A stretch of DNA of 7,205 bases from Bacteroidales bacterium UBA3297. Lineage in GTDB: Bacteria; Bacteroidota; Bacteroidia; Bacteroidales; Paludibacteraceae. The stretch lies in the NCBI GenBank assembly GCA_002362105.1, contig DETD01000002.1:1-7205 (forward strand). Reading direction: 5' to 3'. Of this stretch, positions 6,683 through 7,205 are shown piece after piece. The notes below the pieces were generated by a model that saw only the letters and a list, made by a program, of their open reading frames with translations, was not told the DNA's origin and made no database searches. Each line of letters starts with the position of its first letter. Within the stretch, counting starts at the first letter, position 1. The position numbers and the translations under genes were made by a program.

Positions 6683-6694
6683 TTCCGATCGGAA
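6683..6694. repeat. Perfect 12-bp palindrome
   Basis: TTCCGATCGGAA reads the same on both strands. It lies 18 bp after the lipoprotein stop and just before the terminator. It could be a protein-binding site or a small hairpin at the mRNA end. No neighbouring promoter makes either role obvious. Confidence 0.45.
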
Positions 6695-6702
6695 TATGAA
6701 TA

Positions 6703-6745
6703 CCCTTCGAGAGATAATGTAGTATTTTTTCGAAGGGCGTTTTAT
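6703..6745 (+). terminator. Intrinsic terminator of the lipoprotein gene
   Basis: CCCTTCGA (6703-6710) and TCGAAGGG (6730-6737) form a perfect 8-bp stem with a 19-nt AT-rich loop. The tail CGTTTTATT follows. It begins 38 bp after the stop codon and separates the lipoprotein transcript from the rRNA operon. The long loop makes it weaker than the prs terminator. Confidence 0.75.
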
Positions 6746-6814
6746 TCTAAAATGAAATTTTACTAAAATGATTGGTACTGATAATCAGTGTTTAATAAAA
6801 AATATTGAAAATAA

Positions 6815-6842
6815 TTCCCCGAATAGTTTGCCAGTTCGGGAA
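6815..6842. repeat. Imperfect inverted repeat centred on the rRNA promoter -33 box
   Basis: TTCCCCGAA (6815-6823) and TTCGGGAA (6835-6842) are inverted copies apart from one extra C. The 11-nt centre contains the TTTG -33 box (6827-6830). This geometry would let a bound dimer cover the promoter. As RNA it could also form a hairpin on the minus strand, but no minus-strand gene is present to need it. Confidence 0.5.
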
Positions 6843-6857
6843 AAAAGTCTAATTTTG
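6827..6857 (+). promoter_or_regulatory. rRNA operon promoter (Bacteroidota consensus)
   Basis: TTTG (6827-6830), a 19-bp spacer, then TAATTTTG (6850-6857): both boxes match the Bacteroidota primary-sigma consensus exactly. It is the best promoter in the window, as expected for rRNA. The predicted start is near 6862-6865 and the upstream flank (6791-6816) is AT-rich, which could act as an UP-like element. No second tandem promoter was found between here and 16S. Confidence 0.88.
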
Positions 6858-6863
6858 CATCCG

Positions 6864-7031
6864 CTTTCGGGTTGTAAGGCCCGACGCCTCTGGGAAGCGT
6901 TCCAGGGGGCTCACGAGAAGAGAGATCTTTGAGGAAATTCCGATAGACTAAAGTAGCATAAGCAAGGTAACAGTCAGACGTTAGTTCTGACATCCAAGCT
7001 CCCTGAAAAGGATAAAAAATAAACATTTTTC
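6864..7031 (+). promoter_or_regulatory. rRNA operon leader (processed region before 16S)
   Basis: About 168 nt of untranslated leader between the predicted start and mature 16S. It can fold into several small hairpins: TCGGG/CCCGA (6867-6871 with 6880-6884), CCTCTGG/CCAGGGG (6887-6893 with 6902-6908, one wobble) and GTCAGA/TCTGAC (6973-6978 with 6986-6991). GATCTTTGAGG (6924-6934) resembles the boxA antitermination element of other bacteria (core TTCTTTGA in Bacillus), a tentative match. The RNase III processing partner would lie after 16S, outside the window. Confidence 0.7.
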
Positions 7032-7205
7032 ACAATGAAGAGTTTGATCCTGGCTCAGGATGAACGCTAGCGACAGGCCTAACACATGCAAGTCGAGGGG
7101 CAGCGAGCCGTAGCAATACGGTGTCGGCGACCGGCGAATGGGTGAGTAACGCGTATGCAACCTTTCCGCAAAACGGGGACAGCCTTCCGAAAGGGAGATT
7201 AATAC
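7032..7205 (+). rRNA. rrs: 16S ribosomal RNA, 5' end (truncated by window edge)
   Basis: The universal 27F site AGAGTTTGATCCTGGCTCAG is at 7039-7058 by alignment to E. coli. It is followed by GATGAACGCTAGCGACAGGC, AACACATGCAAGTCGAGGGG, and GGCGAATGGGTGAGTAACGCG. Alignment to E. coli position 1 places the mature 5' end at about 7032, uncertain by a few bases. The 174 nt present include the V1 region and the start of V2. The GCTAGCGACAGGC form is typical of Bacteroidales; family and genus cannot be settled from this piece by eye. The rest of the operon lies beyond the window. Confidence 0.97.

Noticed and set aside
6815..6842. Minus-strand terminator near the rRNA promoter
   Set aside because: The inverted repeat is followed by an AT-rich tail on the minus strand, but no minus-strand gene reads into it, so a regulatory or chance origin is more likely.
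6763..7026. Open frame of 87 codons on the minus strand, antisense to the rRNA leader
   Set aside because: It runs antisense through the rRNA promoter and leader, ends just before 16S, has no family-like motif, and its composition follows from the leader's own sequence.
1..7205. CRISPR arrays, tRNAs, insertion sequences, phage or defence genes
   Set aside because: I looked for regular repeats, cloverleaf-like tails, terminal inverted repeats and transposase or nuclease motifs and saw none; the Smr domain belongs to MutS2.

Overview
The window reads as a chromosomal segment from the phylum Bacteroidota, most likely order Bacteroidales. Four signs agree. The 16S rRNA 5' end carries the Bacteroidales-like stretch gatgaacgctagcgacaggc. 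Promoters match the Bacteroidota sigma-ABfr pattern (TTTG, 19-21 bp, TAnnTTTG). There are no clear Shine-Dalgarno sequences. The first, partial gene ends in what looks like a type IX secretion (T9SS) type B sorting domain. The 174 nt of 16S do not let me name a family or genus.

Layout, left to right. (1) The last 35 codons of a gene on +, with a T9SS type B-like tail, followed by a hairpin terminator near 144-195. (2) A convergent intergenic stretch of about 300 bp with a short direct repeat, a weak hairpin and a strong terminator (346-379) for the next gene. (3) prs (PRPP synthetase) on the minus strand, 407-1351. (4) A 133-bp divergent promoter region with one promoter facing prs and one facing mutS2. 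(5) A two-gene + strand unit: mutS2 (1485-3959) and an EamA/DMT-type membrane transporter (3960-4841), joined as TAAATG with no gap. (6) A + strand lipoprotein gene (4932-6665) that joins a carboxypeptidase-regulatory-like beta domain at its N-terminus to a TonB C-terminal-like domain, with its own promoter and terminator. (7) The promoter and about 170-nt leader of a ribosomal RNA operon, then the first ~174 nt of 16S rRNA, cut by the window edge.

How they fit together. Most of the genes are housekeeping: nucleotide precursor supply (prs), MutS2 (recombination control or ribosome rescue) and an rRNA operon. They do not form one pathway. The transporter's substrate is unknown; it is tied to mutS2 only by its position. 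The lipoprotein is the least familiar gene and looks like an envelope protein. The left-edge gene is very GC3-rich (32 of 35 codons end in G or C), whereas the first 30 codons of the lipoprotein gene are AT3-rich (6 of 30), so codon use changes sharply across the window.

I found no CRISPR array, insertion sequence, tRNA, phage gene or defence island, and nothing that amounts to a convincing new multi-gene system. The best second-look items are the lipoprotein's domain combination, the inverted repeat around the rRNA promoter -33 box, and the T9SS-type cargo at the left edge.
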